48,452 nucleotides of DNA from Bacteroidota bacterium (GCA_029974985.1 JARKQC010000274.1:1-48452), one strand, 5' to 3'; positions 17,648 to 27,459 are shown, numbered from the stretch's first letter. Made by a program: numbers and translations. The notes: generated by a model from the sequence alone, not told the origin.

Positions 17648-18199
17648 ATGAGTTTATTAATTGGAAAACCCGCACCAAATTTTAAAGGTACAGCCGTAGT
17701 TGGTGGAGACGCACATTTATTACATCCCGAAAATGCTTTCAAAGAAATTAGTTTAAATGATTATAAAGGGCAATGGTTAGTTTTATTTTTCTATCCATTA
17801 GATTTTACTTTTGTATGCCCAACAGAAATTGAAGATTTTGGTAGAGCATATAAAAAATTCAAAGAAATGAATTGCGAAGTTTTATCTTGCTCAACCGATA
17901 GTCATTTTTCACATCTTGCTTGGCGCTCGTCTCACCCTGGTTTAAGGCATCTTCCATATCCAATGTTAGCAGATTTTACTGGCAATATTTCACGCAGTTT
18001 TGAAATATTAAAAGAAGAAGAAGGCTATGCTTTACGCGGAACATATATTATAAACCCCGAAGGTGAATTAGTATATTCTGTGATTCAACCTGAGGCTGTT
18101 GGCAGAAATACTGAAGAAATTATTCGTGTTTTAGCGGCAATTCAATCTGGAAAATTAACCCCATGTAATTGGCATGCTGGCGAAGATACATTAAATTAA
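17648..18199 (+). CDS. AhpC/Prx1-type 2-Cys peroxiredoxin
   Basis: 183 residues. Reduces hydrogen peroxide and organic hydroperoxides in the cytoplasm. The peroxidatic cysteine is C57 in DFTFVCPTEI and the resolving cysteine is C173 in LTPCNWHAGED; the conserved Arg and W lie in LAWRSSHPG. GGAG (17639-17642) sits five bases before the ATG. No AhpF-like reductase is adjacent, so electrons probably come from thioredoxin or a distant partner. A monocistronic unit with its own terminator, divergent from topA. Confidence 0.96.
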   Translation: MSLLIGKPAPNFKGTAVVGGDAHLLHPENAFKEISLNDYKGQWLVLFFYPLDFTFVCPTEIEDFGRAYKKFKEMNCEVLSCSTDSHFSHLAWRSSHPGLRHLPYPMLADFTGNISRSFEILKEEEGYALRGTYIINPEGELVYSVIQPEAVGRNTEEIIRVLAAIQSGKLTPCNWHAGEDTLN

Positions 18200-18215
18200 A
18201 ATTTTCAAGTTTAAT

Positions 18216-18258
18216 AAAAAAGCTGTTTTATTTAATTAAAAATAAGACAGCTTTTTAT
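18216..18258. terminator. Bidirectional terminator between peroxiredoxin and RND genes
   Basis: AAAAAAGCTGTTTTATTT (18216-18233) pairs with AAATAAGACAGCTTTTT (18238-18254) with a G-T pair. The T run on both strands suits the convergent peroxiredoxin and RND operons. Confidence 0.85.
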
Positions 18259-18279
18259 TTTTGGAGTTTATGTTTTAAA

Positions 18280-21200
18280 TTATTTTTTTGCTTTACGTTT
18301 ACGTAAGTCAAAATATCTTCTAATTCTGACAGAAGCCGCATAATTTATGAAATAAATACAAGGTACAATTATCAATGTCATAAATGTTGCAAAAGATAAA
18401 CCAAAAACAATTGTCCAAGCAAGCGAACCCCATAGTTGCGCGCTATTACCACCAATATAAATATTCGGCTGGAAACTTTCAAAAAGTGTAACAAAGTTAA
18501 TATTAAATCCAAGTGCTAATGGAATAAGCCCTAATATTGTAGCACCCGCTGTCAACACCACGGGGTTAAATCTTGTGATACCACCAAGAATAATTGCCTT
18601 ACGTATGCTACCACGTGTTGATTCATGATATTCTTCTATGAAATCAATTAATACAATTCCATTTCGGACAACAATACCCGCAAGTGCAATGATACCAATT
18701 CCAGTAAATACAATTGACATTGAAAAACGAAAGATTGTAAAACCAATCAATACACCAATCGTACTTAGTAATACTTGTAAAATAATTATTATTGGTTTTG
18801 ATAAAGAATTAAACTGAGTTACTAAAATAATTAATATTAAAAATATAGATATTAAAAATGATTGGCTTAAAAAATCCATTGCTTCCTGCTGGTTTTCCAG
18901 CTCACCAGTAAAATTAATTTCATAGCCTTCGGGTATATCTATTTTCGAGGCGATTTTTTTAAGTTCAGCATTTATCTCTGTAGCTGTATGACCTTCTAAA
19001 ACATTTGATGAAAGTGTGAGAGTTCTTTTTTGATTTTTTCTATTAATTGATGCATAAGAATTAATATATGAAACATCTACTACTGATGACAAAGGTATTT
19101 GAATAAATCCACCAGCCGGAGCAGGTAACATTATTGGCATATTAAGTACAGAACTTAGATTTTCTCTATATTCTTTTGCTAATCTAATTTGTACTGGATA
19201 ATCATCAATATCATCTTTAAATTTCGAGGCTTCAGTGCCATAAACAGCGTTTCTTACTGTTAAACCAATAAATGCAGATGATATTCCGAGTGCATTAGCT
19301 CTTGATTTATTAACATTAAGCAATATTTCGGGCTTATTTGCTACTAAATCAGATGTTAATTTTTCGATTCCTTTTACTTTTTTCTTTGCAATTTCATCTT
19401 TTAATAGCTTTTCAAGACTAATTAATTCCTCAAAACTATCACCAGAAATTTCAATATTAATAGCTTTACCTGTTGGTGGACCAATCTCTTCTTTTTCAAC
19501 TCTAATTTTAACGCCCGGAAAATCGTTAATTTTTTCTCTAATTTGGCTTAGAACTTTAGGGGTAGAAGTTTTTACTCTATTATGAAATTCAACAAAATTT
19601 AAAGTAATTTTTGCTTTATGAGGCATTACTGCTTTATCTGGATTATATGGGTCGCCTGCACCGATACCAACGTTTGTTATCACAGAGCTAACATCGGGAT
19701 TATTTTCTCCAATAATTTTATAAATTTTGTTCTCAATTTCCTTCGCAAGCGAGTCTGTAACAATAGCATTTGTACCAATTGGCATTTCTATATATGTATA
19801 AATACGATTAGGATCACCCCCAGCAAAAAATTTAATTTGAGGCGGGAAACTAATAAAAACAACAAATGAAACCACTAATAAAGCGAAAGATCCAATAGTG
19901 AAATAATAGGCATTTCGTCCTCGCATCGCTAACCTAAGAGTCTTTTCATATAAGCCCATCATAAATGGTTGTAGGTATTTTTGAAATGATTTAATTACAA
20001 CGGGTGTTATAAAAAATCTATTCAAATATCCTAAAACGACAATTACAAAAATTACATTGCCGAAAAAGGCACTGCCCAAATTATGTGATATTATTCCTAC
20101 TAATACCAAAATTGCAGAAATTATGTGCATTTTTGTTAGGCTACCCGTACCTTCTTTAATATGCATAAATTGTGCGGCAAGAACGGGATTAAATAAATAT
20201 GCAACAGCAAGAGAAGCACTAAGAGTAATAAGTAAAATTGCTGGTAAATAAAATATAAATTCGCCAACAACACCCGGAAAAAATATTAATGGCAAAAATG
20301 GCGCCAAGGTAGTCAATGTACCCGAAAGTACGGGAACAAATACCTCGCCCGCACCCCACCTTGCCGCTTCTTTAATTGGAACACCAAATTTATTATGAAT
20401 CCTATGAGTGTTCTCAATCACAACTATAGCATCGTCAACAATAATACCAAGTGCTAATAAAAATGCGAATGTTACAACCATATTCATCGAATAATCAAGT
20501 GTTGGCATCATCATAAATGTTAAAAAAGTTGAAATTGGCACAGCCAAACCAACAAATATTGAATCACGAACGCCAAGGAAAAACATCAATAATGATACTA
20601 CAAGTATAAATCCTATAACAACACTATTTATTAAGTCAGATAAATTAGTCCTTGTCGTAATAGACATATCGCCCGTAATTTCAATTTTCACACCTTTGGG
20701 TAATCTTTGTTTTTCAAATTTTTTAACTACTTCCTCAATTTTATCAGCGGCATTAATTAGGTTTTCACCAGATTTTTTAATAACATTCATACTAATAACG
20801 GGCTTTCTATTTAAACGAGCAAAATTGAGTTGCTCTTTAAAATCATCTTTTACACTTGCAATATCTTTTAATGCTACAAACTGCCCGCCTTCTGTTTTAA
20901 TTTGAATATTTTGTATATCTTCAACTTTTTTAAATTGTGATATTAATCTTAAATTTCTTCTATAATTACCAATTACTATTTCACCACCTGAAATATTAAC
21001 ATTTTCTGCAGCTATTGCGTTAGAAACAGCCTGAAAAGTTACTCCCGCCGCACTCATTTTATATAAATCCATATCTACTTGGAATTCTCTTTCGGGAGCG
21101 CCGACGATATCCACTCTTGTTATTTCTTTTATACTTTCGATTTTATCTTGTAACTCGTCAGCATATTTTTTTAATATCTGTGTCTCCATATCACCATAGA

Positions 21201-21654
21201 TATTAACATACATTATTGGAAATTCAGAAAAATTTATTTCTTGTACTTGTGGCTCCATATCCATATCAGTAGGCAAATCGCTTCTTGCTTTATCCACGGC
21301 ATCGCTGACACGTTGTTTAGCTACACTTTGCTCAACATCGGTTAAAAATTCAACTATAATAACAGAAACATCAGATAAAGAGTTACTCGTAACTTTTTTT
21401 ATTCCATTAACGCCTTTTAATTGTTTTTCTATTGGTCTTGTTATAAGGTTTTCTATATCAGCAGGTGAATTACCAGGATATATTGATTGAACGATAATTG
21501 TAGGAATTACAATATCTGGAAATTGTTCTTTTGGCAATTTTATATATGATATAACCCCAATAATCATTATAGCAATTGTAATAAAATATATAGGAACTTT
21601 ATGGTCAATAGCCCAATTTGTTGGTTTAAAATATTTTGGTTTTAATTCACTCAT
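18280..21654 (-). CDS. RND efflux transporter, inner-membrane subunit (AcrB/HAE1-like)
   Basis: 1,124 residues. A proton-driven pump subunit that works with the adaptor and TolC genes upstream. The N-terminus has the typical helix (IDHKVPIYFITIAIMIIGVI) followed by FPDI and YPGNSPADIENLITRPIE. The paired aspartates of the proton relay are in ALGIIVDDAIVVIEN and the matching TM10 segment is GIVVRNGIVLIDFIEE, with Arg where AcrB has Lys. The protein is ~75 residues longer than AcrB. Part of the excess is an insert of two extra hydrophobic segments between TM6 and TM7 (nt ~19990-20160). It starts 15 bp after the adaptor gene and is the last gene of the tetR-tolC-MFP-RND set. Substrate unknown. 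Confidence 0.95.
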   Translation of the reverse strand: MSELKPKYFKPTNWAIDHKVPIYFITIAIMIIGVISYIKLPKEQFPDIVIPTIIVQSIYPGNSPADIENLITRPIEKQLKGVNGIKKVTSNSLSDVSVIIVEFLTDVEQSVAKQRVSDAVDKARSDLPTDMDMEPQVQEINFSEFPIMYVNIYGDMETQILKKYADELQDKIESIKEITRVDIVGAPEREFQVDMDLYKMSAAGVTFQAVSNAIAAENVNISGGEIVIGNYRRNLRLISQFKKVEDIQNIQIKTEGGQFVALKDIASVKDDFKEQLNFARLNRKPVISMNVIKKSGENLINAADKIEEVVKKFEKQRLPKGVKIEITGDMSITTRTNLSDLINSVVIGFILVVSLLMFFLGVRDSIFVGLAVPISTFLTFMMMPTLDYSMNMVVTFAFLLALGIIVDDAIVVIENTHRIHNKFGVPIKEAARWGAGEVFVPVLSGTLTTLAPFLPLIFFPGVVGEFIFYLPAILLITLSASLAVAYLFNPVLAAQFMHIKEGTGSLTKMHIISAILVLVGIISHNLGSAFFGNVIFVIVVLGYLNRFFITPVVIKSFQKYLQPFMMGLYEKTLRLAMRGRNAYYFTIGSFALLVVSFVVFISFPPQIKFFAGGDPNRIYTYIEMPIGTNAIVTDSLAKEIENKIYKIIGENNPDVSSVITNVGIGAGDPYNPDKAVMPHKAKITLNFVEFHNRVKTSTPKVLSQIREKINDFPGVKIRVEKEEIGPPTGKAINIEISGDSFEELISLEKLLKDEIAKKKVKGIEKLTSDLVANKPEILLNVNKSRANALGISSAFIGLTVRNAVYGTEASKFKDDIDDYPVQIRLAKEYRENLSSVLNMPIMLPAPAGGFIQIPLSSVVDVSYINSYASINRKNQKRTLTLSSNVLEGHTATEINAELKKIASKIDIPEGYEINFTGELENQQEAMDFLSQSFLISIFLILIILVTQFNSLSKPIIIILQVLLSTIGVLIGFTIFRFSMSIVFTGIGIIALAGIVVRNGIVLIDFIEEYHESTRGSIRKAIILGGITRFNPVVLTAGATILGLIPLALGFNINFVTLFESFQPNIYIGGNSAQLWGSLAWTIVFGLSFATFMTLIIVPCIYFINYAASVRIRRYFDLRKRKAKK

Positions 21655-21669
21655 TTTATTCTCTTACCT

Positions 21670-22806
21670 CTATTTCAGTATTGTTATTTTTTGTCCTTCG
21701 GATACATCGAGTACTCCTTCGGTAATTACTCTATCGTTTGCTTGCAAACCAGATGAAATTTGTGCATATTCTTCTGAAACGTTAGAAACAACAACATTTC
21801 TTTTCCTTGCAATTGGATTATTGTCGCCCTCGGCAACAAATAAATAATATCCACTTTCAGCTTTTTGTAAAACATATATTGGTACAATCAAACTATTAGG
21901 TAATGATAAATCATTGAATTTTACATCGCATAACATATTTGGTCTTAAATCAGCAGGTAATTTACTATTTTGTATTTCTACTCTAAATGTTCTATTTCTT
22001 GGGTCAATAGATTTAGATATTACAGATATTTTTGAATTAATTTTTTGATGAAATTCAAAGAACTCAACTTCTACGGGTATTCCAACTTTAAATGTATTTA
22101 TATATGATTCAGATACGTTAGCAACTACTTTCAAATTTCCACCACCAGATAATTGAATTAATGGCATTCCTAATCCAGCTAATTCACCAATTTTGGGAAA
22201 AATACGCTCAACTGTTCCATCGAAAGGTGCAATAATTTTTGATTCTCTAATTTGCCGTTTTACCGTTTCAATTTTTAATTCGAGTGCTTCTTTACTATTT
22301 TTAGCTTCAAGAAATTGTAATTCAGAGATTGCTTTTTGTTGCCATAAATTTGATTGTTTTTGAAAAATACTTTTTACAAATTCATAGCTATTTAATAGTT
22401 CAGCAAGAGATTTTTCTAAAATATCTGATTCAATTTCGAGTAGTATAGTTCCTCTTTTAACATAAGCTCCTTCGCTTACATTTATTTTATAAACTTTGCC
22501 ACCCATTGTACTCGATAGCATAGCTAATTTTTCGGATTCGACACGTCCTTGAATATTTACATATCTATTAAAAGTATCTGGTATTACTTCTATTACTTTA
22601 ACTTGAACGGGTGCATCTTCACCGGATTGGTCGCCAATTTCGCTTTCTATCGCTTTAATTTTAGCTTCAATATCAGCTAATTGATTTTTTAACTCTGATA
22701 ATTTTTTTATTTTACTACTTTTGGCATCGCTTTTTTCTGAGCAAGAAATTGCAAAAATACCAGCAAATAACAAAATAATTATTCCATAAATTTTAATTTT
22801 ATTCAT
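21670..22806 (-). CDS. RND periplasmic adaptor lipoprotein (membrane fusion protein)
   Basis: About 378 residues. Bridges the inner-membrane pump and TolC. The start at ATG 22806 is preferred to an in-frame TTG at 22818. A lipoprotein signal ends in the lipobox AISC (Cys22). A short coiled coil follows (SELKNQLADIEAKIKAIESE), then a biotinyl-lipoyl half (SSTMGGKVYKINVSEGAYVKRG), the alpha hairpin, the second lipoyl half (IIAPFDGTVERIFPKIGE) and the beta-barrel and membrane-proximal domains ending GLQANDRVITEGVLDV. It lies 18 bp after tolC and 15 bp before the pump gene. Confidence 0.94.
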   Translation of the reverse strand: MNKIKIYGIIILLFAGIFAISCSEKSDAKSSKIKKLSELKNQLADIEAKIKAIESEIGDQSGEDAPVQVKVIEVIPDTFNRYVNIQGRVESEKLAMLSSTMGGKVYKINVSEGAYVKRGTILLEIESDILEKSLAELLNSYEFVKSIFQKQSNLWQQKAISELQFLEAKNSKEALELKIETVKRQIRESKIIAPFDGTVERIFPKIGELAGLGMPLIQLSGGGNLKVVANVSESYINTFKVGIPVEVEFFEFHQKINSKISVISKSIDPRNRTFRVEIQNSKLPADLRPNMLCDVKFNDLSLPNSLIVPIYVLQKAESGYYLFVAEGDNNPIARKRNVVVSNVSEEYAQISSGLQANDRVITEGVLDVSEGQKITILK

Positions 22807-22824
22807 ATTTTTTTCCAATTTAAA

Positions 22825-24270
22825 TTAATTATTCAAATATTTTTTATAATTTTTTAAATATTCTGGATTAAGATTTCCTAAAAGATTATCTAAATCAAAT
22901 TTTGTATTATAATAATCATTTATTGCTTTATATTTATTAAGTATTGCTTCTCTTTTTGCTTGTTCAGAATTTAATAATTCAAGCTGAGTGCCAGTACCTT
23001 CTTTTAATCTTAATTCAGCAATCTGATATGCTCTTTCGGACAATTCAACATTTTCGAGTGTTGAGTTAATATTTTGTTTTATTCTTTGTAAATCTAACAA
23101 TTTTGATGTTATACCAATTGAGATAGATTCTTTAACAGTTTTTATTTGTTCGTCTGTTTTAAGAACATTTACTAATTCTTGCTCAACTTTTCTATCAGTT
23201 TTACCGCCATTATATAAATTTATAGATAAACTCAAGCCTACAATAGAAGTATTATAATTAGTAAAATTCCAATCATCACTTGCACCCGAGAAAGTTGCAT
23301 TTCCAAAAGCAACAAGCGAGGGCCAATATTCAGAGCGTTTAAGATTTACAAAAGCATTATCAACTTTTCGTTTATATTCAAGTGATTTAATATCAAAATT
23401 ATCTTTCATTGCTTTATTGATTGCAGTATTAATATCGGGAATATCAATTTGAGATAAATCATAAGTCCCTTGAATATCAATTTTTTCTGATTTATCCATA
23501 CTCATAGATAGTTTTAAAGCGTCTAATGTAAGTTGGTAAGCATTTTCGGCTTCGAGAACTCTTGGCTTAAAATTCTCTAATTGGACTTTTAGCTGTAAAT
23601 AATTGAATTCCGACACAAATCCTTGCTCATATAATAATTTTACATTATTTACAGTTGATTCGAATGTAGCATAACTTGTATTAATTACTGAATACATCTC
23701 TTTCATAAGTAAAGCAGTATAAAATGCTTTTTGCACTCCAAGAACTGATTTACTTATCTGAGATTGTAATAATATTTTTGATAGATCAAGGTAAATACCC
23801 GCAGAACCAATTCCTTCTAATACAGCGGAATTAAAAAGAATCTGTGTAACCTGAATTTTTGCATCGTAATTATTTGACAAAGCAAATGATTGTAATACTG
23901 TTTCTAATGGTTTATATTTTGAATTATCTTGTGGTATAATTTTTTCATCAAACAATACTTTGTATGTTGAATTGTTTAATAATGCACCAAAATCAGGAAA
24001 AGGCATTTTAGCCTTTTCAATAAAATGTGATAAACTCGCAGTAAAATCCACAGTTGGCAAAGCATAACCATAAGCCTCACTTACTGCAGCATTTGCACGA
24101 TCTACTTCCAATTTAGCAATTTTTATATCTCTATTATGTTTTAGAGAATAATCAATTGCAGATTGCAAGTCAAATACTTTATCTTGCGAATATAAATCAT
24201 TACTAAAAAGAGAAATGATAAATATCCCTAAAAAGATAAATTTGTTTTTTAGACTTTTACACAAAATCAT
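22825..24270 (-). CDS. TolC-family outer-membrane channel
   Basis: 481 residues with a signal peptide (FIFLGIFIISLFSNDLYSQ). Two homologous halves carry the outer-membrane-factor pattern: LQSAIDYSLKHNRDIKIAKLEVDRANAAV opening the first, INLYNGGKTDRKV and a long coiled coil with LRLKEGTGTQLELLNSEQ in the second. The trimer forms the outer-membrane channel and periplasmic tunnel for the pump encoded just downstream. It ends LLGNLNPEYLKNY. Located 34 bp after the tetR gene, same strand. Confidence 0.94.
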   Translation of the reverse strand: MILCKSLKNKFIFLGIFIISLFSNDLYSQDKVFDLQSAIDYSLKHNRDIKIAKLEVDRANAAVSEAYGYALPTVDFTASLSHFIEKAKMPFPDFGALLNNSTYKVLFDEKIIPQDNSKYKPLETVLQSFALSNNYDAKIQVTQILFNSAVLEGIGSAGIYLDLSKILLQSQISKSVLGVQKAFYTALLMKEMYSVINTSYATFESTVNNVKLLYEQGFVSEFNYLQLKVQLENFKPRVLEAENAYQLTLDALKLSMSMDKSEKIDIQGTYDLSQIDIPDINTAINKAMKDNFDIKSLEYKRKVDNAFVNLKRSEYWPSLVAFGNATFSGASDDWNFTNYNTSIVGLSLSINLYNGGKTDRKVEQELVNVLKTDEQIKTVKESISIGITSKLLDLQRIKQNINSTLENVELSERAYQIAELRLKEGTGTQLELLNSEQAKREAILNKYKAINDYYNTKFDLDNLLGNLNPEYLKNYKKYLNN

Positions 24271-24304
24271 AATATTAAACTCTTTAATCCTTATATATTT
24301 TTAA

Positions 24305-24934
24305 TTAATTATTTTCTAATGATTCTAAATATTTTTTTTCGCCCTCTTGAGTCATAATTCCAGTAAAAACAATATCAAAAACTTGTTTTAAAATATCTTC
24401 GATTTTAAGATGAACATTTGAAATACTATCGTATCTTACGATATTACTAAGTGAAAATCTCATAACATTAAGAAATACATCAATATTCATATTGTTTTTT
24501 AGATATCCTTTTTGGACCCCTAATTCAAATAATTTTCTAATATTTTCAAATCTATCATTTGTATGAATTCTATTTGTCATATAAAATTGTGGCAAATATT
24601 TTTTAATTTCCTCATCAAATTTATAATTAAATAGCGAGGCATGATCAATTATCAATTTCCAAATAATTTTTAAATTCTCAAAAAAAGAAAATTTTTCATC
24701 TTCAACAATTTCAATAGCTATTCTATCTATATTTTGAGTAAATTCGATAATAGGTAAGCGAAGTGCCTCGATTATCATCTCATCTTTTGAAGGAAATATT
24801 TTGTAAATAGTTCTTTTGCTAATTCCAAGCTCTTGAGCTAATTCGTCTGTTTTAATAGATTTATAACCAAAATCAAAAAATTTTTCTTTTACTAATTCTA
24901 ATAATCTTTCCTTATTATCAATTTTTTCTTTCAT
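24305..24934 (-). CDS. TetR/AcrR-family transcriptional regulator
   Basis: About 209 residues from ATG 24934; ATG 24943 and a GTG at 24976 are in-frame alternatives. The N-terminal helix-turn-helix is clear: LLELVKEKFFDFGYKSIKTDELAQELGIS, then KRTIYKIFPSKDEMI (residues ~8-55). The C-terminal ligand domain is not recognisable, as usual. As the first gene of the tolC-MFP-RND operon it is probably an autoregulating repressor of this efflux system; this is inferred from position. No operator palindrome could be fixed in the AT-rich 146-bp gap upstream. Confidence 0.9.
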   Translation of the reverse strand: MKEKIDNKERLLELVKEKFFDFGYKSIKTDELAQELGISKRTIYKIFPSKDEMIIEALRLPIIEFTQNIDRIAIEIVEDEKFSFFENLKIIWKLIIDHASLFNYKFDEEIKKYLPQFYMTNRIHTNDRFENIRKLFELGVQKGYLKNNMNIDVFLNVMRFSLSNIVRYDSISNVHLKIEDILKQVFDIVFTGIMTQEGEKKYLESLENN

Positions 24935-25080
24935 AAACAACATATTGTAAACTAATAAAACTTTTTTGGTTTCCACGTTTTATTATTTTGATTATTTTAG
25001 ATAATTATTAATTTTTTTTTAAAATTTTTTATGGAATGATTTTTGCGTTAAAAATAAAAAATTATTTGTGAGAATATAAA

Positions 25081-25974
25081 ATGAATTTTGAATTAATTAA
25101 AGATAAATTTTTAAACTTTTGCAAAATTGAGAAGGGTTTTTCTGAACATACTATTATTAGTTATGCAAAGTCCATTGATGAATTTTCAGAATACTTATAC
25201 GATAATTTTGGTAATAATATTGATTTACAATTAATTACACTTGATGACTTACGACCTTTTCTTGGATTTTTACACGATAAAGGTTTAAAAAGAAATTCAA
25301 TAAGGCAAAGAATTTCAGCAATAAAATCTTTTTTTAAGTTTTGCGTTAAAAAGAATTATATTAAAACAAATCCCGCTTCGCTTATTTCAACTCCAAAACG
25401 TGAAAAAAGATTACCTAATTTTTTACAAGTTAATGAAATCAATAATTTAGTTGATAAATTTGATGATTCAAGTTATAAGTCTATAAGAAGCAAAGCTCTT
25501 ATTGAGTTATTATATGGCTCGGGCTTAAGAATAAGCGAGGCACTAAATCTAAATATCCAAGATATTAATTTTCAAGATGCAAGTGTTAAAGTAATGGGCA
25601 AAGGGAACAAACAGAGAATAGTCCCATTAAGCAATATATTTTTAAATGCTTTATCAAATTTACTTAAATATAGAAATATAGTTAAAATCATTGATAAGGA
25701 TGCTATTTTTTTAGCTGATAATGGTAAAAGAATGTATCATAGTTTTGCGTATAGAATTATAAAAAATAATTTAATTGGTATTACTGAATCTCAAAAGAAA
25801 AGTCCTCATATTTTAAGACACTCTTTTGCAACTCATTTAATTTCTAATGGTGCTGATATTAAATCAGTTAGCGAAATGCTTGGACATTCATCTTTATCAA
25901 CAACAACAATTTATACTCACTTATCTATTGAAAAATTAAAAGATACTTATAAAAAAGCACACCCAAAAGCATAA
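25081..25974 (+). CDS. XerC/XerD-type tyrosine recombinase
   Basis: 297 residues, the standard length for chromosome dimer-resolving recombinases acting at dif. An N-terminal SAM-like domain (FCKIEKGFSEHTIISYAKSI) is followed by the catalytic domain with R150 (GSGLRISEAL), K174 (MGKGNKQR), H243 and R246 (HILRHSFATHL), H269 (LGHSS) and Y278 (TIYTHLS). The sequence does not settle whether it is XerC or XerD or a single Xer. Unlike the integrase at 5098 it is a full core-type Xer. First gene of a plus-strand series with the dehydrogenase 51 bp downstream. Confidence 0.93.
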   Translation: MNFELIKDKFLNFCKIEKGFSEHTIISYAKSIDEFSEYLYDNFGNNIDLQLITLDDLRPFLGFLHDKGLKRNSIRQRISAIKSFFKFCVKKNYIKTNPASLISTPKREKRLPNFLQVNEINNLVDKFDDSSYKSIRSKALIELLYGSGLRISEALNLNIQDINFQDASVKVMGKGNKQRIVPLSNIFLNALSNLLKYRNIVKIIDKDAIFLADNGKRMYHSFAYRIIKNNLIGITESQKKSPHILRHSFATHLISNGADIKSVSEMLGHSSLSTTTIYTHLSIEKLKDTYKKAHPKA

Positions 25975-26025
25975 ATTTGCTTATTTTTACTTATTGTTAT
26001 TTACAAATAAAAATAAAATATAATT

Positions 26026-27021
26026 ATGAGCTTAAAAATTAGTGTTATTGGTGTTGGGCATTTAGGATATATTCACTCTAAATTATTGAAAAATAATAAT
26101 AAATTTAATTTTATTGGCATTTATGATATTAATTCAGAGAGGGCAAAAACGGTTTCAGAAGAACTAAATATTCATTCGTTTGAAACTATTGATGATTTAG
26201 TAACAGAATCTCAGGCGATTATAATTGCCGTTCCGACATCTTTGCATTATGAAATTGCAAGTAAGTGTATTGTAAATAATAAACATATATTAATTGAAAA
26301 GCCAATTACAAGCACTTATAAAGAAGCTGAAGATTTGATTAATTTAGCCAAAAAATATGATGTCGTTATTCAAGTTGGACACGTTGAAAGATTTAACCCT
26401 TCTATTGATGCAATAAAAAATTATTCAATTAATCCAATGTTTATAGAATCTCACAGATTAAGTCCATTTAAACCTCGTGCTACTGATGTCTCTGTTATTC
26501 ACGATTTAATGATTCACGATATTGATATTATACTTTGGTTAGTAAAATCAAATATCAAAAGCATTGATGCCAATGGAGTTAAGGTAATTAGCGATACCAT
26601 TGATATTGCAAATGCGAGAATTACTTTTGAAAATTCTTGTGTTGCAAATATTACAGCTTCGAGAATATCTGCAAGTCAAATGAGAAAAATGAGAATTTTT
26701 CAAAAAGATACTTATTTATCTCTTGATTTTCAAGAACATAAGGTAGAAGTATTCAAAATTTATGACGAAAATTATGCTCCACAAAATTCTAATCCAGCTA
26801 CAATTTTAGGATTTATTGAAACGGGTAACCACAACAAAAAAATATATTTTGAGCAACCAAAGATTGTTAAAACAAACGCTATTGAAGAAGAGCAAATTGC
26901 TTTTTATAATGCAATTAATGGCTTATCTCCTATTTCTATTAATGCTTACGAAGCCTCGAAAGCTTTATTAGTTGCAGAACAAATAAATAATATTATAAAT
27001 CAAAATCCAATAGAATATTGA
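26026..27021 (+). CDS. Gfo/Idh/MocA-family NAD(P)-dependent dehydrogenase, GnnA-like
   Basis: 331 residues. The Rossmann signature is GVGHLG (9-14); the family motif EKP is at 91-93; GHVERFNP (118-125) and HDLMIHDIDIILWLV follow. The GH(V/I)ERFNP motif is shared with UDP-GlcNAc 3-dehydrogenases (GnnA) that, with an aminotransferase, make the 3-amino sugar used in some lipid A types, and with related envelope-sugar enzymes. No gnnB or lpx gene is adjacent, so the substrate is not proven. The stop codon overlaps a possible TTG start of the NfeD-like gene, but that gene more likely begins 65 bp on. Confidence 0.85.
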   Translation: MSLKISVIGVGHLGYIHSKLLKNNNKFNFIGIYDINSERAKTVSEELNIHSFETIDDLVTESQAIIIAVPTSLHYEIASKCIVNNKHILIEKPITSTYKEAEDLINLAKKYDVVIQVGHVERFNPSIDAIKNYSINPMFIESHRLSPFKPRATDVSVIHDLMIHDIDIILWLVKSNIKSIDANGVKVISDTIDIANARITFENSCVANITASRISASQMRKMRIFQKDTYLSLDFQEHKVEVFKIYDENYAPQNSNPATILGFIETGNHNKKIYFEQPKIVKTNAIEEEQIAFYNAINGLSPISINAYEASKALLVAEQINNIINQNPIEY

Positions 27022-27074
27022 AATTAATTTTCGAAATATTTATCCAAGAACTTATTAATTCACAAGCTGAATTA

Positions 27075-27079
27075 GAGGG
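27075..27079 (+). promoter_or_regulatory. Ribosome-binding site deciding the NfeD-like start
   Basis: GAGGG, seven bases before ATG 27087. It favours this ATG over the upstream in-frame TTG at 27018. Confidence 0.6.
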
Positions 27080-27086
27080 TATTCCT

Positions 27087-27392
27087 ATGGCTTTTATTAT
27101 ATTAATATCAATAATAGTAATTGTTTTATTAACTATAATTATTTATCTTGGTATAAAATCTCAAAAGATAAAAAATTCAACTGGAAAATTTGCTATTATA
27201 GGAGAAATTGGAATAGCAAAAACAGATATTTCGCCACAAAGAGAAGGAAAAGTTTTAGTTCAAGGCGAAATATGGCAAGCTATTTCAAAAGAAAATATTT
27301 TAGCGAATGATAAAGTTAAAATAATAAATATAAAATCTATGATACTTTTAGTCGAAAAAATAATTGATAAGAATCAATTTGCATCATATTAA
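27087..27392 (+). CDS. Short NfeD-like membrane protein
   Basis: About 101 residues. One membrane helix (AFIILISIIVIVLLTIIIYL) is followed by a small cytoplasmic beta-barrel with the NfeD pattern: IIGEIGIAKTDISPQREGKVLVQGEIWQA (residues ~37-65), then NDKVKIINIKSMILLVEKI. This matches the C-terminal OB-fold of NfeD proteins, which usually follow a ClpP-like protease domain or are encoded beside a stomatin/slipin gene. Neither is present here, so this is a stand-alone NfeD1b-type protein of unknown partner. It sits between the dehydrogenase and the CPBP protease on the same strand. Confidence 0.75.
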   Translation: MAFIILISIIVIVLLTIIIYLGIKSQKIKNSTGKFAIIGEIGIAKTDISPQREGKVLVQGEIWQAISKENILANDKVKIINIKSMILLVEKIIDKNQFASY

Positions 27393-27459
27393 GTATTATA
27401 TTTTGCTATTATTTATATTCATTAATTAACTATTTTATTTATATATATAAAGAAAAAAA

